Below, piece after piece: positions 42,719-50,653 of a DNA stretch of 64,000 nucleotides (positions within the stretch are counted from its first letter, which is position 1; every line of letters starts with the position of its first letter). The notes beneath the pieces are model-generated. The model worked only from the letters and a program-made list of their open reading frames with translations. It was not told the origin of the DNA and ran no database searches. This DNA comes from Azophilus sp965215035 (lineage in GTDB: Bacteria; Pseudomonadota; Gammaproteobacteria; Pseudomonadales; Azotimanducaceae): assembly GCA_965215035.1 (NCBI GenBank), contig OZ244040.1, positions 3,658,001 through 3,722,000 on the forward strand, in the 5' to 3' direction. A program made the translations under genes and the position numbers.

Positions 42719-43190
42719 GCATCAACTCCTTTTAGGTACAAATGAAGTGCCCTCCCCTTGCTTTGCCTAAGGGGTTGCCAATCCGCAACTCGCCGCCGCC
42801 ACCCCAGCCCCGACAGCCGCCGCTTCGACCAATGCCCGGACGGAGTGCCCCGCGAGCGGTGCGCCGCCGAATGCAATGGTCGCTTGCCGCCGGAGTATGC
42901 ACCATCGGCCGGGGATACTCCAACACCCCGCCGCTGTATGGGGGCCACGGCGAAGGACTTGCCTGGAGTCTCCCCAACCAGCCGGCTCAACGGCACCCGC
43001 GCCCACCGGTTCGCCGTCGGTGGGGGGCCGATGCGATAAGGCCAGCTACGGCCCGTTATCGGCTCGAGGCTGCGGTTCCGTTCCCGGATAGTCGGGCCGG
43101 TCGTCGGATGGCGCGCGGGTCGTGTGCGTTGTTGGCTCGAGCCCGCGGTTCCGCGTCTAGATGGCCGGATTCACAAAAGGATAAGGCCCG
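42719..43190. other. Intergenic region with serA-end repeats, no supported gene
   Basis: No open frame here looks like a gene. In serA orientation (right to left) the region from 43190 to 43035 carries serA-tail copies. GCTGTTGGCGCCG at the gene end, then GTTGTTGGCTCGAGCCCGCG at 43129 and GTTATCGGCTCGAGGCTGCG at 43055 (plus-strand words), have 71 and 74 bp spacing. The word GATAAGGCC.GCTAC appears at 43180, at the gene end, and again at 43035. The part 42719-43030 is very GC-rich with only weak internal similarity. Confidence 0.6.
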
Positions 43191-44381
43191 CTACCGCCCG
43201 CTGTTGGCGCCGTTCAGCACACGAACATTTATCACGGTATCGATAGCGGTAAGCTCATCGATCAACTCGGGTGTCGGCTCGTCCTGCAGGTCGAGAAGAT
43301 TGTAGGCCACGCCACCGCGGCTCTTGTTGATCATGTCGACGATATTGATACCGCGCCGGGCGAGCACCGAGGTCATCTGGCCGAGCATGCCCGGTACGTT
43401 ACGGTTGGTGACGGCCAGCCGATACCCCTCCGAAAGCTCCAGGGACACCGCCGGGAAGTTAACGGAGTTCGTGATATTGCCGGTTTCGAGAAAACTGGTG
43501 AGTTGATTGGCCGCCATAACGGCGCAGTTTTCCTCGGCCTCGGCGGTGCTGGCGCCGAGATGCGGTGTAAAACGCACCCGGGGATGGTCGGCCAAGCCGG
43601 GAACGGGAAAGTCGGCAACGTAGCTCGCGAGCGTACCCTCATCGAGAGCCTCCCTGAGGGCCGCCCGGTCAACGATAGGCTCGCGCGCGAAGTTCAGCAG
43701 CACGCTGCCCCGGCGGAAGAACCGGAAGCTCTCGTGATTCAAGAGCCCCTCCGTCTCCGGCAGCAGCGGCACATGCAACGTCACGTAGTCGGATTGGGCA
43801 ACGAGGCTCGGCAGGTTCTCCATGCGCCTGACCTCGCTTGGCAAACGCCATGCGGCTTCCACGGAAATGGCGGGATCATGGCCGAGCACGTGCATACCTA
43901 AATCGAGGGCGGCACGCGCCACGAGCGACCCGATGGCACCGAGCCCGACAACGCCCAATGTCTTGCCGGATAGCTCGCGGCCCCGGAACTTTTTCTTCTC
44001 CGCTTCGACCAGCGCATCGAGCCGGCCCGGTTCCCGAACGTCGGCAAGCGATGCGACAAACGCCATGCCACCCACCAGATCGCGCGACGAGACAAGCAGG
44101 GCGGCCAGCACAAGTTCCTTGACCGAGTTGGCGTTGGCACCTGGCGTGTTGAACACCACCACGCCCCGTTCCGTGCAGAAATCCACCGGCACGTTGTTCA
44201 CGCCCGCGCCGGCACGGGCAACCGCACGTAGATTGCCGTCGACTTCCTCGGGCCGCAGCCTATGGCTGCGCAGCAGGATGCCATCGGGCAGTGGTATGTC
44301 GTGGCCCACCTCGTAGCGGTCACGGGGGAATCGTTCCAGGCCGCGCAGCGCGATCTGGTTGAACAGGCGAATTCTGTACAT
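43191..44381 (-). CDS. serA: D-3-phosphoglycerate dehydrogenase with ACT domain
   Basis: The first enzyme of serine synthesis, oxidising 3-phosphoglycerate with NAD. The 396-residue chain has the 2-hydroxyacid dehydrogenase fold: substrate domain, NAD motif GLGAIGSLVARAALDLG (about 143-160), catalytic Arg in REPIVDRAAL and the His/Glu region in VRFTPHLGASTAEAEE. A C-terminal ACT regulatory domain follows (RNVPGMLGQMTSVLARRGIN, YNLLDLQDEPTPELIDEL). I use ATG at 44379-44381; nine earlier codons look non-conserved. Feedback by serine through ACT is a family property. The C-terminus NGANSGR and stop are copied downstream. Confidence 0.95.
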   Translation of the reverse strand: MYRIRLFNQIALRGLERFPRDRYEVGHDIPLPDGILLRSHRLRPEEVDGNLRAVARAGAGVNNVPVDFCTERGVVVFNTPGANANSVKELVLAALLVSSRDLVGGMAFVASLADVREPGRLDALVEAEKKKFRGRELSGKTLGVVGLGAIGSLVARAALDLGMHVLGHDPAISVEAAWRLPSEVRRMENLPSLVAQSDYVTLHVPLLPETEGLLNHESFRFFRRGSVLLNFAREPIVDRAALREALDEGTLASYVADFPVPGLADHPRVRFTPHLGASTAEAEENCAVMAANQLTSFLETGNITNSVNFPAVSLELSEGYRLAVTNRNVPGMLGQMTSVLARRGINIVDMINKSRGGVAYNLLDLQDEPTPELIDELTAIDTVINVRVLNGANSGR

Positions 44382-44559
44382 GGCTAACGAGGCAGTGCCC
44401 GGGCACAACGGGCGAACGGCCGGTAGCGGCGAATTTGACTCATTTTCACATCCTTAGTTCTTTCATCGATCGGGCGGCGTAGCGGATTCGAATGGAAGTG
44501 CCCATTTCCCTCGGCATCGGCGGCCCGGTCGCCGGGGCGAAAACCCCTAGCGCGGAATT

Positions 44560-45663
44560 TTATCCCAGTTTACCGCCCGAGCCCGCACGCGCCAGCAGCC
44601 CGGCCAGCAGTTCGACGGTAGGCGGCGCTTCGAAACGCGCCAGCCGGCCCAACCAGGCCTCCCGTTCCGCCAGCATGGTGTTGACCGCGCTGGTCAGGGT
44701 GCCGGCGTCCAGTTCCTCCTGCTGAATGACCTGGCTGAAACCAGCGCGCTGCGCATAGGCGGCGTTCTCGAGCTGGTCGCCCCGGCTGGCCTTGGCGGGC
44801 AGCGGAATCAGCAGGTTCGGCTTGCCGAGCGTCAGCAGTTCAAACAGGGTATTCGCCCCCGCCCGGGAAACAACAAGGTCGGCGGCGGCAAGCAGGTCGC
44901 CCCAGTGCGACTCAACGTATTCGAACTGATGGTATCCCGGCAGTTCCAGGCCGGTACATTTGCCGGGCCCGCACACATGCGCAAGGCAGCAGGTTGCGAC
45001 CAGTTCGGGCGCCGCGGCGGCCACCACCCGGTTCAAGGCATCGGCACCCAGGCTGCCGCCGGTAACCAGGACGACGGGGCGGCCCGCAGGCGCGCACAGC
45101 AGGGCCCGGCCGCTCGCCCGGGAACCGGCCAGGAGTTCCGGGCGCACCGGCAAGCCGGTGTGAACGAACGCACCGCGCAGCCGGCGCGGCCGTTGCATGG
45201 GGAAACCGGTACACAGGGTGTGCAGAAACGGCATCGCCAGCCGGTTGGCAAGCCCAGGCGACAAGTCGGATTCGTGGGCGACAATGGGTATACCGCGCAG
45301 CCAACCGGCCAACACCACGGGAAAGCTCAGGCTGCCGCCCTTCGAGAAGATCACGCCGGGCCGGAGGTGCCCTAGCAGCCGCAGGCTTTGCCAGATACCG
45401 CGCAGGACACCGAAGATATCCGTCAGGTTCCGCCAAGACCAATACCGCCGCAGCTTGCCCGATGCGATGCCGAAAAACCGAACGTCCCGTGCGCTTTGCA
45501 GATAGTGTTGCTCCTGCCCGCCAACGCTGCCGATGTAGACAACATCGACACCGCTCTCCTGAAGCGAACGTATCACCGGGAGCGCCGGCAGCACGTGGCC
45601 GGCGGTGCCACCCCCAACGAACACCGCGGTCCTCAAAGGCTTGGGTGCGACCGCCTGCGCCAC
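44560..45663 (-). CDS. MurG-like UDP-N-acetylglucosamine transferase
   Basis: A GT28-family glycosyltransferase. The N-terminal donor/acceptor loop is VFVGGGTAGHVLPALPVI. The lipid-acceptor region reads IFSKGGSLSFPVVLAGWLRG, IPIVAHESDLSPGLANRL, and the C-terminal UDP-GlcNAc site includes VTGGSLGADALNR and ADLVVSRAGANTLFELLTLG. The HESD..PGLANR form is closer to the second MurG type seen in Firmicutes than to gammaproteobacterial MurG of the dcw cluster, where the main MurG should lie. It overlaps the pgsA-type gene. Start choice: GTG at 45663 with GGAG upstream, or TTG at 45636 that overlaps the pgsA stop as TTGA. Lipid II synthesis or another glycolipid step is possible. Confidence 0.8.
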   Translation of the reverse strand: MAQAVAPKPLRTAVFVGGGTAGHVLPALPVIRSLQESGVDVVYIGSVGGQEQHYLQSARDVRFFGIASGKLRRYWSWRNLTDIFGVLRGIWQSLRLLGHLRPGVIFSKGGSLSFPVVLAGWLRGIPIVAHESDLSPGLANRLAMPFLHTLCTGFPMQRPRRLRGAFVHTGLPVRPELLAGSRASGRALLCAPAGRPVVLVTGGSLGADALNRVVAAAAPELVATCCLAHVCGPGKCTGLELPGYHQFEYVESHWGDLLAAADLVVSRAGANTLFELLTLGKPNLLIPLPAKASRGDQLENAAYAQRAGFSQVIQQEELDAGTLTSAVNTMLAEREAWLGRLARFEAPPTVELLAGLLARAGSGGKLG

Positions 45664-46208
45664 GCCTTCAGGCTCCAGGTAATCACGTAGTCGAGCCCGG
45701 AACCCACCCCGAGGATAGCCAGCACATAGAAGCTCCAGGGGTCCACGACCAGTAGCGCCGCCTTGCTCAGCACCCCAAACCCGCACAGCCCCAGCAAGAG
45801 CATCAACAGCACCAATATTTGCATCGCCGTGTTGGCCTTGCTGACCGGGGTGGGATCCATCTCGATGTCGCCAAACAGCAGGCGGTAGATGCACGCCCCG
45901 GCCAGTATGACCATATCCCGGGCTATCACCACCACGGCGAGCCACAGGGGAATGTGGCCCTGCATCGTGAAGACGACGAATACCACCAGCACCAGCAGCT
46001 TGTCGGCGATGGGATCCATCATCGATCCGAACGCGCTCCGCCACCCGAAACGGCGGGCGAGCACGCCGTCCAACGCATCGGAAGCGCCGGCCACGGCCAC
46101 GATGGCCAGCGCCTCGGGATAACGGCCGAGCCACAACAGCCAACCCGCCGGCAACACCAGCAACATGCGCAGGCTGGTGATGAGATTGGGTATTTGCGAC
46201 CAGCGCAT
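45633..46208 (-). CDS. pgsA: CDP-diacylglycerol-glycerol-3-phosphate phosphatidyltransferase (PgsA-like)
   Basis: A 191-residue membrane enzyme of the CDP-alcohol phosphatidyltransferase family, making phosphatidylglycerolphosphate. The signature DALDGVLARRFGWRSAFGSM then MDPIADK (residues about 42-66) fits D..DG..AR........G...D...D. Hydrophobic helices flank it (ITSLRMLLVLPAGWLLWLG, IPLWLAVVVIARDMVILAGA). Start ATG at 46208 gives the usual MRWSQIPNLITSLR. It precedes the MurG-like gene, overlapping by up to 31 bases, so the two are translated together. Confidence 0.87.
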   Translation of the reverse strand: MRWSQIPNLITSLRMLLVLPAGWLLWLGRYPEALAIVAVAGASDALDGVLARRFGWRSAFGSMMDPIADKLLVLVVFVVFTMQGHIPLWLAVVVIARDMVILAGACIYRLLFGDIEMDPTPVSKANTAMQILVLLMLLLGLCGFGVLSKAALLVVDPWSFYVLAILGVGSGLDYVITWSLKAWRRRSHPSL

Positions 46209-46319
46209 GGTTACCGAGACCGTGCCCCGGGTCGGGCAGGGTATTGCCGGTCTGCACGAAGTGGACGCCCTGGCGGTCTGGTTGCTGTCACGGAACCATC
46301 CCAAAGCCGTCCACTAGGC

Positions 46320-46438
46320 GCCTGTCGGACTTTGTAGCCAAGCGTTTGATTTATAAGGAATATGGTTTTTCGCACCAGAGTTAAAATCCCATATATTGCA
46401 ATGAGTTGCGACACTCGGAGTATCTAAGCCCGACAGGC
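46320..46438 (+). mobile_element. 119-bp MITE-like repeat, copy A
   Basis: Ends in GCCTGTCGGACTTTG on the left and CTAAGCCCGACAGGC on the right, which are near inverted repeats. The interior is AT-rich with shared blocks TTTGATTTATAAGGAAT, GGTTTTTCGCAC and AGTATCTAAGCCCGA. A second copy of exactly the same length is at 50654-50772 in the opposite orientation; by my count about 98 of 119 positions agree. No coding capacity. It lies between pgsA and a low-GC stretch. Confidence 0.85.
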
Positions 46439-46753
46439 TGCCAGCCTTCGGCAAGGCCCAATAATAGATGGCTTATGAACACTTTTGGGAATTACGTCGA
46501 TCAGTTGACAGAGCACGACATGAAGTGGTCATGCGGCCCGCAAGGCCCAACATGCGGTGGCTTGTCAACCAATCTACATAAGACCCACACTTTTCGTAAG
46601 ATCAAGCAATTTTTCGCGGCATCCAATGCCTTTCCAGAAGTTTCTTTTCAAGAGCGAATCCTTTGGGATGGCCTTGGTTCCTGTCATCAGCGGGTTGACC
46701 CGCGCCGTTTCGTTACTTTGCATGGTGTCGGGGTGCCGTTACGCAACGACGAT
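46439..46753. other. Low-GC stretch with unclear short reading frames
   Basis: About 300 bp of visibly lower GC than its surroundings, beginning right after MITE copy A and ending at the DUF2066 stop. Forward ATGs at 46467 (MAYEHFWELRRSVDRA, about 37 codons) and 46475 (MNTFGNYVDQLTEHDMKW, running on antisense into DUF2066) open frames without a ribosome site. I recognise no family in them. Possibly the remains of a gene brought in with, or cut by, the MITE. Confidence 0.4.
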
Positions 46754-48079
46754 TTATGGGCCTTGCCAGGTCAGAAGCGCCGCATTCGCCGGGTCGCGCC
46801 GAATCCGACCATCCCGGTGAAACAGTTCCACCAGTTGATCAAGGCCCGCCCGGGTGTGCAGGGCGACCTCAAGCCGGTCGTCCCGCACAGCCACCACATC
46901 CACGGCGGTTACAAACTCCAGGGCATCAAGGTATCCCAACAACCGCCCGTATCCAACCGGGGAGTGGATGCCGCCTATGGTCAGAGCGATGCGATTCGGC
47001 ACCCGCGCCAATACCGCGAACCGGCCCGCTAATTCGTCGGCAACGAAATCCACCGCCATGCGCACCCCTTCCCGAACATCCCCGGCGGTGAATGCGAGGG
47101 CGAATTCCTCGCCGTCCATCCACGCCTCAAGGCTGCCACCGTAGATGGAAGCCCCAGCCGAACCGCAAGCCGCCGTGCTTCCCCCCAGCGGCGTCGCCAT
47201 CGCCGGGGACGCTGCCGAGGATGACTCGATGGCCAGCGGCGACCCAGGGCGGGCTGTATCCAACACCGAAGAGGTCGCCACGGGCGGCAACCGAACCTCC
47301 GCATTATTCCCGCCCGGGTCGAGTGCGCGGGCTGTATCCGGCACCGAAGAGGCCGCGACGGACGGCATCCGAGCTTCCGCATCGTTCTCATCGGGCCCAT
47401 CGGGGTCGAGCGCACCCACCGTATCGAGGTTAACGGCAACCCAGGGGTCCGGGGCGCAGACCTGCTCCTGCAGGCGACCCACCAGCACCACATCGGCCTG
47501 ATAGCGCCCAGATGCCTCGCTAAGCGCCGAAAACAGCCGACCCCAAACAACCGACGGCTGCACGAGCAGCCGGTCCTCCAGATCCATGAGCGGGAGCTTC
47601 AAAACCACCCCCCGCTGGCGCGCCCGGCGGACGAGCGGCGCCGCAAGCTCGTGGCCACCATCCACGACCCGTCGCACACCGCCGCGCTCCACGACCAGCC
47701 AGGCCACCACGGTCGGACGATTTGCCGACCACACCGGCAGCCCGGCCGCATCCACCAGCCCGAGCACCGCCGCCGGGTCGAAGTGGATGCGTAGCTCCCG
47801 GTCGTTCAAAAAGACAAAGCGGTTGTAGTAGCGCTCCGGCTGGCCGAGCGCCTCGCGCACGGCGGCGTTGCGGGGTACATGAGCCAAGCCGCTGACCCGC
47901 GACAGAACTTCCGCCAGCGCGGTGCCGGAGACGGCCAGGCGTGCGGCCCCGGTACGCCCTGCAACGGCAATATCCACATCGTAGAGCCAGGGTACCGGAA
48001 CGGCGAATCCCGGCTGCGCACACAGCAACAACGCCGCCAAGGGGAAGATGACGCTCGCCGCGGCTCGTTTACCGGTCAA
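46754..48079 (-). CDS. DUF2066 domain, exported protein
   Basis: A 441-residue protein with a signal peptide (SVIFPLAALLLCAQPGFA). Conserved segments: YDVDIAVAGRTGAARLAVSG, ALAEVLSRVSGLAHVPRN, YNRFVFLNDRELRIHFDPAA, RPTVVAWLVVERGGVRRVV and LKLPLMDLEDRLLV. The family lies beside purM in many gammaproteobacteria, as here; its function is unknown. A 78-bp (26-codon) in-frame direct duplication at 47251-47406 encodes two similar linkers, NAEVRLPPVATSSVLDTARP and DAEARMPSVAASSVPDTARA. The start is uncertain: TTG at 48079 is far from the AGGAGG site, which instead points to an in-frame ATC at 48088. Confidence 0.8.
   Translation of the reverse strand: MTGKRAAASVIFPLAALLLCAQPGFAVPVPWLYDVDIAVAGRTGAARLAVSGTALAEVLSRVSGLAHVPRNAAVREALGQPERYYNRFVFLNDRELRIHFDPAAVLGLVDAAGLPVWSANRPTVVAWLVVERGGVRRVVDGGHELAAPLVRRARQRGVVLKLPLMDLEDRLLVQPSVVWGRLFSALSEASGRYQADVVLVGRLQEQVCAPDPWVAVNLDTVGALDPDGPDENDAEARMPSVAASSVPDTARALDPGGNNAEVRLPPVATSSVLDTARPGSPLAIESSSAASPAMATPLGGSTAACGSAGASIYGGSLEAWMDGEEFALAFTAGDVREGVRMAVDFVADELAGRFAVLARVPNRIALTIGGIHSPVGYGRLLGYLDALEFVTAVDVVAVRDDRLEVALHTRAGLDQLVELFHRDGRIRRDPANAALLTWQGP
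47251..47406 (-). repeat. In-frame 78-bp direct duplication inside the DUF2066 gene
   Basis: GGGCTGTATCC..CACCGAAGAGG starts at 47251 and again at 47329. The two 78-bp units differ at many third positions and by small changes, keeping the frame. They lie in the variable linker between the conserved N- and C-terminal parts of the protein. Confidence 0.8.
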
Positions 48080-48296
48080 GCAGGTGATCGAACCAGCCTC
48101 CTAAATGGCGGGCACCCAATGGTAACCGAATCGTTCCCCGCACCGAACCAAGCCCATGCAGGTTTCGACCCCGGAGCCGAGGCACCAGCGCACCAACGCA
48201 CGGGAAAAAGGTACCTCTCATCCAGCGGCCGGTGCCACGGGTTTGCATGTGGGGATGGAATTGGGTGGCCGCAACACACTGCCCGAGGTCATGGGC

Positions 48297-48302
48297 TATA
48301 CT
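48297..48302 (+). promoter_or_regulatory. Candidate -10 box close to the purM start
   Basis: TATACT ends only 7 bases before the purM ATG at 48310, so a transcript from it would begin at or next to the start codon. There is no clear -35 at normal spacing and no Shine-Dalgarno before the ATG. Confidence 0.35.
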
Positions 48303-48309
48303 GCCCCGC

Positions 48310-49359
48310 ATGGGTTTGACGTACCGAGACGCGGGTGTCGATGTTGACGCGGGCAATGCGCTTGTGGCGCGCATCTCCGGTGCGTGCAAGGCAACCTATC
48401 GGCCAGAAACCATGCAGGGCCTCGGTGGCTTCGCCGCGCTGTCCGAATTGCCGGCGGGCTACACGAGGCCGGTGCTCGCCACGGGCACCGACAGCGTCGG
48501 CACCAAGCTCAAACTCGCAATCGACTACGGCGACCACGACGGCATCGGCCAGGATCTCGTGGCGATGTGCGCCAACGATGTACTGGTGACCGGTGCCGAG
48601 CCCTTTCTATTCCTCGACTACTACGCCACCGGCAGGCTCGATATCGATGTCGCCGAGCGGGTCATCCGGGGCGTCGCCCGCGGCTGCAGGGAGGCGGGAT
48701 GCGCCCTCGCCGGGGGCGAAACAGCGGAAATGCCCGGCCTGTATGCGAGCGGCGATTACGATTTGGCCGGGTTCTGCGTCGGTGTGGTGGAGCGCGACCG
48801 CATCGTGGATGGCCAGCGCATCGCCGCCGGCGACTGCCTGCTGGGCCTGACCGCCGACGGCCCCCACTCCAATGGCTACTCGCTGATTCGCGCCATACTC
48901 GCCCACCAGGGCCAGCAACCCGGCAAGGAACTGCGGCGGCGGTTGCTGGCACCCACCCGCATCTACGTCAAGGCGATATTACGCCTGTTGTCGAAGATGG
49001 ATGTGCACGGCATGGCCCACATAACCGGCGGCGGCCTGATCGAGAACGTGCCCAGAATGATCCCCGCCGGCAACCTGACGGCGCTGGTGCGTCTCGATAG
49101 CTGGCAACGGCCAAGCGTATTCGACTGGTTGCAGAAGCAGGGCAACATCGATGAGCGGGAGATGCTGCGCACCTTCAATTGCGGCATCGGCTTTGTCGTG
49201 TGCGTACCCGCCGCGCAAGCCGACGAAGCGGTGGCCATCCTGCGGGACAGCGGTGAATCGGCGCTGGTTATCGGCGAGATCGTACCCGACCGCGCCCAGT
49301 CCGGCGCGCACGAGCTGCTGCTCGCCCCCAATCGCTCCTACGCCCGCGCCACATCTTGA
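48310..49359 (+). CDS. purM: Phosphoribosylformylglycinamidine cyclo-ligase
   Basis: The fifth step of purine synthesis, closing FGAM to AIR with ATP. The 349-residue product shows LTYRDAGVDVDAGNALVARI, LATGTDSVGTKLKLAIDYGD, DLVAMCANDVLVTGAEPFLF, GCALAGGETAEMPGLY and HITGGGLIENVPRMIPAG. Start ATG at 48310. purN, its usual partner, is not next to it; a secreted sugar dehydrogenase gene overlaps its stop by four bases (TTGA). Divergent from DUF2066. Confidence 0.95.
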   Translation: MGLTYRDAGVDVDAGNALVARISGACKATYRPETMQGLGGFAALSELPAGYTRPVLATGTDSVGTKLKLAIDYGDHDGIGQDLVAMCANDVLVTGAEPFLFLDYYATGRLDIDVAERVIRGVARGCREAGCALAGGETAEMPGLYASGDYDLAGFCVGVVERDRIVDGQRIAAGDCLLGLTADGPHSNGYSLIRAILAHQGQQPGKELRRRLLAPTRIYVKAILRLLSKMDVHGMAHITGGGLIENVPRMIPAGNLTALVRLDSWQRPSVFDWLQKQGNIDEREMLRTFNCGIGFVVCVPAAQADEAVAILRDSGESALVIGEIVPDRAQSGAHELLLAPNRSYARATS

Positions 49360-50498
49360 GGGCACCGGCAATCCATCGTCTTCAGAGCGCGCTCGGCGGA
49401 AACCTTCTCGAAGCACTCGCCCTGAGCCTGCTCGGGTGCCTGATCGCCAGCGTCCCAAACGCCAAGGCGGACCTTGCCAAGCTGCGTCTTCCCGATGGCT
49501 TCGAGATACGCATCCTTAGCTCCGAGGTCAAAAACGCCCGGCAGATGGCCTTAGCGCCGGATGGTACGCTCTATGTCGGCACCCTGCGGGAGGGGAAACT
49601 ATACGCGCTGCCGAAGGCCCTGGAAGGCGGGCAACCGCAGGTCGTCACCCTGGCGGAAGGCCTGCCGCTGCCAAGCGGTGTAACTGAGCGCAACGGCGAC
49701 CTGTATGTCGCCGCCCTGAATCAGGTGCTGCGGTTCCCGGACATCGGCCAAAAGCTCGCCCCCGGCGCTGCCTATGAGCTGATAACCGACCAGCTTCCCG
49801 ACGAACGGCACCACGGATGGAAATACATCAAGTTCGGCCCCGATGGGCTGCTCTACGTTCCGGTTGGCGCACCCTGCAACATCTGCCTATCGGAAGACCC
49901 CAGGTTCGCATCGATCCTCGGCATGGATCCATCCAGCGGGGCAACCCGCATCGTCGCCCGGGGTGTGCGCAATAGCGTCGGGTTCGCCTGGCATCCCCAG
50001 ACCAGGCAACTCTGGTTCACGGACAACGGCCGCGACCTGCTCGGCGACGACCTGCCCCCCGAGGAGGTGAATGTCGTCAAGGAAGCCGGCCAACATTTCG
50101 GCTACCCCTTTGTGCATGGCTCGAACATCCTGGATCCGGAGTTCGGCACCGACGCGGACCTGGCGGACTTTGTACCGCCGGTCGTGGAGCTGCAGGCCCA
50201 CGCCGCCGCCCTAGGTGTCGCCTTCTACACCGGCGACCAGTTTCCGGAGCCTTACCGAAATGCCCTATTCATCGCCGAACACGGCTCCTGGAACCGCTCC
50301 AGCAAGGTGGGCTACCGGGTCGGCGTCATCACCTTCGATAATGGCACACCGCGCTACGAGCCATTCATCACCGGCTGGTTGCAGGACCAAACGAACTGGG
50401 GGCGGCCCAACGATGTGCTCGTGGCACCCGACGGCAGCCTGCTGATCTCCGAGGACAGGCCGGGAACCATTTATCAAGTCAGGTTCTCGGGCAGTTGA
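49356..50498 (+). CDS. Exported PQQ-type glucose/sorbosone dehydrogenase-like protein
   Basis: A 380-residue beta-propeller protein. An N-terminal export signal (EALALSLLGCLIASVPNAKA) is followed by six-blade elements typical of the GSDH family: KNARQMALAPDGTLYVGT, HGWKYIKFGPDGLLYVPVGA, PGVRNSVGFAWHP-like and TDNGRDLLGDDLPPEEVNVV, then AEHGSWNRSSKVGYRV and GRPNDVLVAPDGSLLISEDR. Soluble PQQ or another quinone cofactor is possible but cannot be confirmed. It overlaps purM by four bases with a TTG start, so expression may depend on purM translation. Confidence 0.85.
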   Translation: MRAPAIHRLQSALGGNLLEALALSLLGCLIASVPNAKADLAKLRLPDGFEIRILSSEVKNARQMALAPDGTLYVGTLREGKLYALPKALEGGQPQVVTLAEGLPLPSGVTERNGDLYVAALNQVLRFPDIGQKLAPGAAYELITDQLPDERHHGWKYIKFGPDGLLYVPVGAPCNICLSEDPRFASILGMDPSSGATRIVARGVRNSVGFAWHPQTRQLWFTDNGRDLLGDDLPPEEVNVVKEAGQHFGYPFVHGSNILDPEFGTDADLADFVPPVVELQAHAAALGVAFYTGDQFPEPYRNALFIAEHGSWNRSSKVGYRVGVITFDNGTPRYEPFITGWLQDQTNWGRPNDVLVAPDGSLLISEDRPGTIYQVRFSGS

Positions 50499-50504
50499 CG
50501 GCAA

Positions 50505-50633
50505 ACCGCGCATCTCGTCCGTTTGGGGGGCTTTAAGGTTTGCCCCGAGGTCCGCCCTAGTTGTTACCTTCAGCCAATAGATCTCCTGATCATTGGGTCC
50601 ATCCCACCACTTTTTGTAAACAGGCACTATCAT
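50505..50633 (-). pseudogene. Small remnant resembling the start of an EVE/HNH-type defence protein
   Basis: From ATG at 50633, MIVPVYKKWWDGPNDQEIYW followed by LKVTTRADLGANLKAPQTDE reads cleanly, then the frame runs antisense into the dehydrogenase gene. The WWDGP..EIYWL.VT.R.DLGA.L.APQ pattern resembles the first segment of proteins with EVE-like or HNH modules seen among phage-defence genes. I rely on memory of that pattern. MITE copy B ends 21 bp upstream of this start, and the 3' part of the gene is missing. Confidence 0.4.
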
Positions 50634-50653
50634 GCTCTGCTTGGAAGCTAGCA

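Noticed and set aside
39709..43214. Repeat-spacer-repeat layout suggesting minimal CRISPR arrays
   Set aside because: The repeats differ from locus to locus, are imperfect, derive from neighbouring gene ends, and no cas gene is in the window.
42742..43305. Long forward open frame over the serA 3' end
   Set aside because: Pro/Arg-rich, no ribosome site, overlaps serA antisense; explained by high GC.
46406..47032. 208-codon forward frame across MITE A and the DUF2066 3' end
   Set aside because: Most of it is antisense to DUF2066 and it starts inside the MITE; only the low-GC part might be an old fragment.
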